NCBI GenBank assembly: GCA_015680685.1
Contig: MNCI01036200.1
Coordinates: forward strand, 92,563-156,562
Direction: 5' to 3'
Length of the DNA: 64,000 bases
Source of the DNA: Gnetum montanum
Lineage: Eukaryota; Streptophyta; Gnetopsida; Gnetales; Gnetaceae
The position numbers were made by a program, and so were the translations under genes. The notes under the pieces were generated by a model that was given only the letters and a program-made list of their open reading frames with translations, was not told the origin of the DNA and did no database searches. This document shows, one piece after another, positions 60,701 to 64,000 of the stretch. Numbering within the stretch: the first letter of the stretch is position 1; every line of letters begins with the position of its first letter.

Positions 60701-61126
60701 TCCTTGGAAATATCTAAGGTAAACATTTATGGAAAGATCAAGAAGAATAAAGTTCCATGCATCACATACAGTGACTTAGAGGGTGATGACATGGAGGAAT
60801 GCTCATTTCCTGCATGTAACGGGTGTGCACCAGAGGATAACATTCAAAGATGCCTGTATGTAGCAACCACTCAACAAGAGAACACCCAGTGCTTGACCAC
60901 TAATCAAGAGAGCAACCCAATATGCATGGAACGAACTAGGGAAACAACCTACACCCATAGTGAGAGCATAGACACATTGGAATATGAGCATCACCAACTT
61001 CCAACTCTTAACTTGAAGACATCAATTGGGAGAAGTTGGGCACTTCTACAAAATTCAAAAAAATGCTCATTATTTTGGATCTCTCCCTTGCAATTCAGTC
61101 ATGGGGAAGATGGCCACCTATGCTAA
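57791..61126 (+). pseudogene. Athila-like gag-protease of right element
   Basis: Start at the ATG 57791 followed by Ser codons. The N-terminal part has HDKYIPNFTFILH and LKGKGVLHILSEIGDGEPII; then a His/Arg/Ser-rich basic stretch (58380-58520). Capsid: NIPCFKGGYNADPKNHLQAF, AESWYGSLELKTIRRW, LVDGLRHETRR, HEIHRLLEQVSKEEGELQKR (58744-59298). A Lys/Asp-rich linker (59460-59590) and Pro-rich region follow. In the protease the Asp-Ser-Gly site reads Asn-Leu-Gly (about 60424-60432), so it is inactive, while GLVEDIITT and PIMMGRTWLSTIDACLG remain (60542-60700). The frame changes at least twice. The last part (60542-61126) is open. Confidence 0.8.
61094..61106 (+). other. PPT-like motif at the end of gag-protease
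   Basis: TTCAGTCATGGGG overlaps the end of the open frame. It is the same motif as at 4384-4396 (inner element) and 28144-28157 (F2). Confidence 0.55.
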
Positions 61127-62305
61127 TCATTTGGGGCCCTCGGTTCTTTTTAAGTTTTTTTTACACATTTACACATTTTTGTTTTACACATTTTTGTTTT
61201 ACAAATTTCTTTAACTTTTCTTGTTTTTGTTTTACAACATCATTATACTTTTTCATTTGTGTGTGTGTGTGTGTGACTTATCCATTTTGTTAAGTTTGTC
61301 CCCAATAAGTGTTCTTAATGATGGTATGAACTATTTTTCTATTGATTTCTAATGTTTGATTTTTACCTTTAAGTTACAATGTTGATACTAAGGTATGGTT
61401 CTTTTGATATGACAAGCAATGAGTCCACTTCATCCATACATCCACAAATTTCTATGGTCTCTCTTAGCTTGGAAATGTATAGCCCTTTCTAAATAAGAAC
61501 TATCAACAAATCAGTGACTAGGCATTTCTCAAACTAAGGAAGAACTCAAGGATTGAAAAGGGTGTGACTTCAAGGGACCTTGATGCATTTGTGTTGGCCA
61601 TTATCTTGGGTGCTTGGATGTTTTCTTCTTGATTTTTCTTACCATTTTGATGTTACTTAATCATCAGGAAGCTAAACTCATAAAAATAACAAAGTCTTTG
61701 CATGGTATGATTCTCATGCATAAACACATAAAACACAAAACTATAAAAAAAACTATAAAAAAAATTGTGAGAATTCAAAGCACATCCCTTAGATGAAATA
61801 ATCATTTGGGCTACATGCACTAGTTATGGAACTAAAATAAAAATGTTCCCTTTAACTAAGGCCCTTCTCACTTCCCATTCTCTCCTCCTTCGTTTCGTCA
61901 GAATGGTGGTGGCTCTTGGGTGAAGCCATTCTTGTTACTTCAAGGGGATGGATTTGCCAAATGCATTATTGTGAAGTCACTAGATGTGGTTTGTTTGGGG
62001 TCAGAATTGGAATGGGATTTACTAAGTCACATTAATCATGAACTACACAAGGGGTTGTACACCACCTTGTTCTTGGGATTCCATTCCATTCTCTCCTCTC
62101 CATCCTTATCTCCATTGTTCACCTCATTTTCGATTGTATCAGTAGTGTATATTTCGGTTGACACATTGTTTTCTTTTTGGTAAATTCTTGTGTTTAAGAC
62201 TTTAACTCTTGTTCCAAATGACGTTCCCAGAGCCTACAGACTCTTTGAATGTGGGTTTGTTAGGGCATTAAGGGCATGAGCCTACTTTGGGGATGACCCA
62301 CTAGC
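61127..62305 (+). other. 3' non-coding region of right element
   Basis: AT-rich, with a (GT)n run at 61258-61275. Between 61850 and 62300 it pairs as an inverted repeat with 62941-63440, and it matches 1-150 directly. No gene seen. Confidence 0.6.
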
Positions 62306-62799
62306 ATATGAATAATTCATCCTGAAGGTTGTTTGAAGGGTTAACTTAGAAAAATTTGATGTTTATATATGGTTAAGGTTATTAACCCTTTGGGGGAGCT
62401 AGGAAAATTTTCAAAAAATTCCATTGATTTTTCATCGAAAGCCTTAAGGTTTGTGGCCTCCATGATAAAGATCTTACCTCCGGTAAGCACAAGATCGAAA
62501 AAACATAGTGACTTGGACAAATGGTTGGGAAGTTATGAGCTTTGGAAGATTTTGGACTTTGAAAATTTGCAAAAAGTCCCTGTGTGTTATGAGAAAATTG
62601 CAAAAAATCCTAATTGTATGGTGTTATATATAATTTTTTTGCACTGTGTTGATGAGGCCTCATTGATGCATCTATTGACCACCATTGACTTTTGTTAACT
62701 TTGGTCAAACTTTTAAAATACAAGGAAATTTTCTATGAAATTGGGGTCAAATGAAAGCTTAGAAGACCAAGAATAGTATGAAATCATGAGAAGAAGATG
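62306..62799. other. Junction segment of unknown origin
   Basis: About 500 bases between the two oppositely oriented relatives. A 109-codon open frame (62369-62698) begins MVKVINPLGELGKFSKN but has no motif I recognise. Confidence 0.3.
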
Positions 62800-64000
62800 T
62801 TTAAGTTCATAAATTTGAGAAAAATGGAGAAGAATTGATTAATTGAAGGAATGAAATGAGAGATTAAGGAGTACTGAGCAATTTATGCAATGGAAAATGC
62901 AAAAGATAGGATTGTAGCGATGCCAAATGTAAGGAAACTTAACTAACCAAGCTAAGAGCTATGCAAGTGGATCCTCCCCATAGCAGGATCATGCCCTTTG
63001 TGCCCTTGCATAACCTCAACTAAGGAGTCTGTGGGTCCCATAGTCAATTTAATGATCATGACAAGTTAAGTACAAACTCAAAAGAATCCACTGAAGAATC
63101 CCAACACATCAAACTAAGACATAGAGCATAACATAGAACCTAGTAGTGAGGTGAGTTATGGTAGCATGGATGGATGATATAGAGGGTGGAATGGAGTTCT
63201 AAATTGTGGTCATAAGAAGTCCCTTGTGGAATTTGTGGTTAAAATGACTTAAGAAATTCCATCCTCAATTTAGACCAAAACCATTCGCTTTCTATGACTT
63301 TGCATCATCACTCTAAGACTGATCCACCCACTTGAGGCACAAGAGTGTTCCCATAAGACAACCATCATTCCACAAAGAGGAAAAAGGGAAGTAAGAAGTC
63401 AGAGAGAGAGAGGGCCTTAGTTAGAAGGAACCTTTAGGCATAGGTGCATGTCTTTTGAGTTCCATGACCAGTGCTTGTAGCCCATTTATTTGTCCAAGGG
63501 GTGTGCTTTGAATTTCCATTGTTTTTTTATTTTTTTGAATGGGAACCACACCATGTGAGGACTTATTTGTGTTGAAGGGGTGTGCTTTGATTTCGCATCA
63601 TTTTTCATTTTTAAAAATGATGTAAACCACACCATACAATGATGTTATTTTTCTTCCTATCATTGGGTAGTATGGAATGGTAAGGATTCCATGAAAAACA
63701 CTCAAGCAAGAAGAACAAGACAAAGAGTATTGAGTTCCCTTGAAGTCACACCCTTTACAAACCTTTGAATCCTTCCTAATTCTAAAACTACCATGTTACC
63801 GATTGATTAAAAGTTTCTTTAATGAAAAGATATCCCAAATTCCTAGAACAAGGAAAACCACAGAGTTCATTAGATGGGTGGATGATGTGGACTCACTACC
63901 TGCTCTATGAAAAATAAACCATGTCAAAGTCATCATACATTAGAATTCAAACATAGAAACTAGACATTGACAATCACACATTAAGCACAAACCATCATTA
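62800..64000 (-). mobile_element. Related Athila-like 3' internal region, minus strand
   Basis: Colinear with the minus-strand text at about 3060-4130 of the inner element. Shared blocks include GTGGATCCTCCCC, AGGATCATG, GAATGGAGT, GGCCTTAGTTA, ACCAGTGCTTGTA and GAGTTCCCTTGAAGTCACAC. It is much more diverged than the other copies, so it is a different subfamily. It runs off the window end. Confidence 0.6.

Larger units (their letters stand above)
56844..62305 (+). mobile_element. Right Athila-like element, 5' portion
   Basis: 5' LTR, primer site, gag-protease and the start of the 3' non-coding region, all colinear with the inner element at 1639-8691. Homology to the relatives stops near 62305. 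The second internal PPT, final PPT and 3' LTR expected in the next kilobase are not present in this orientation. No polymerase was found. It is either interrupted by another insertion or truncated. Confidence 0.8.

Noticed and set aside
61258-61275. GT microsatellite as a regulatory element
   Set aside because: A simple dinucleotide run in non-coding retroelement DNA; nothing links it to a function.

Overview
This window is plant nuclear DNA, almost certainly from a seed plant with a repeat-rich genome. The evidence is nested LTR retrotransposons of two Ty3/gypsy lineages. One is Athila-like, with a tRNA-Asp-type primer site and an Athila-style gag and protease. The other is Tat-like, with a second archaeal-type RNase H between the retroviral RNase H and the integrase. 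There are also short GT-AG introns, tRNA-derived SINE-like copies, and fragments of plant host genes (VPS15 exon 1 and an LRR receptor-like kinase). I could not determine the species. No ribosomal RNA, tRNA gene, CRISPR array or bacterial operon was seen, and no intact conserved host gene is complete here.

Layout. 1-8705: the 3' end of an Athila-like element on the plus strand, into whose 3' LTR a second, complete relative (1639-8691, minus strand) has inserted with a 5-bp target duplication. 8706-about 19775: a Tat-like element ('B', minus strand) with minisatellite-bearing LTRs, gag-protease, no visible polymerase, and an antisense receptor-kinase fragment between two tandem-repeat arrays. 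19776-24529: AT-rich sequence with an LTR-like block, a small secreted-protein reading frame and a DUF4283/zinc-knuckle pseudogene. 24530-about 34640: an Athila-type LTR (minus strand) split by element 'F2' (24712-33994), whose left end is an 870-bp LTR palindrome and which carries a sense extra reading frame. About 34940-36083: SINE-like copies. 36558-36755: VPS15 exon 1. About 36944-54814: Tat-like element 'A' (plus strand), with LTRs, gag-protease, an antisense multi-exon gene flanked by tandem arrays, a one-frame polymerase, another tandem array, and the 3' LTR. 54815-56843: spacer with an ATTATTAATG minisatellite. 56844-about 62305: a 5' portion of another Athila-like element. 62800-64000: a related segment in the opposite orientation.

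How the parts relate. The three Athila-like elements and element B have gag (sometimes protease) but no visible reverse transcriptase or integrase, so they must have moved with enzymes supplied in trans. Element A encoded the full set but is dead, with about 23 in-frame stops. Nearly every lesion in its polymerase is a stop one C-to-T or G-to-A step from a sense codon, with no frameshift over about 3.5 kb. That is the signature of long-methylated, silenced DNA.

The most unusual items are: (1) F2 integrated with a palindromic left LTR, bounded by a 5-bp target duplication; (2) a spliced antisense gene inside element A that joins a degenerate FCP1/NIF phosphatase domain to a plant-transposon-protein domain, with splice phases that agree at the clean junctions; (3) the same inter-array slot in element B holding an antisense receptor-kinase fragment; and (4) a PPT-like motif repeated at about three fixed places in each Athila-like element.
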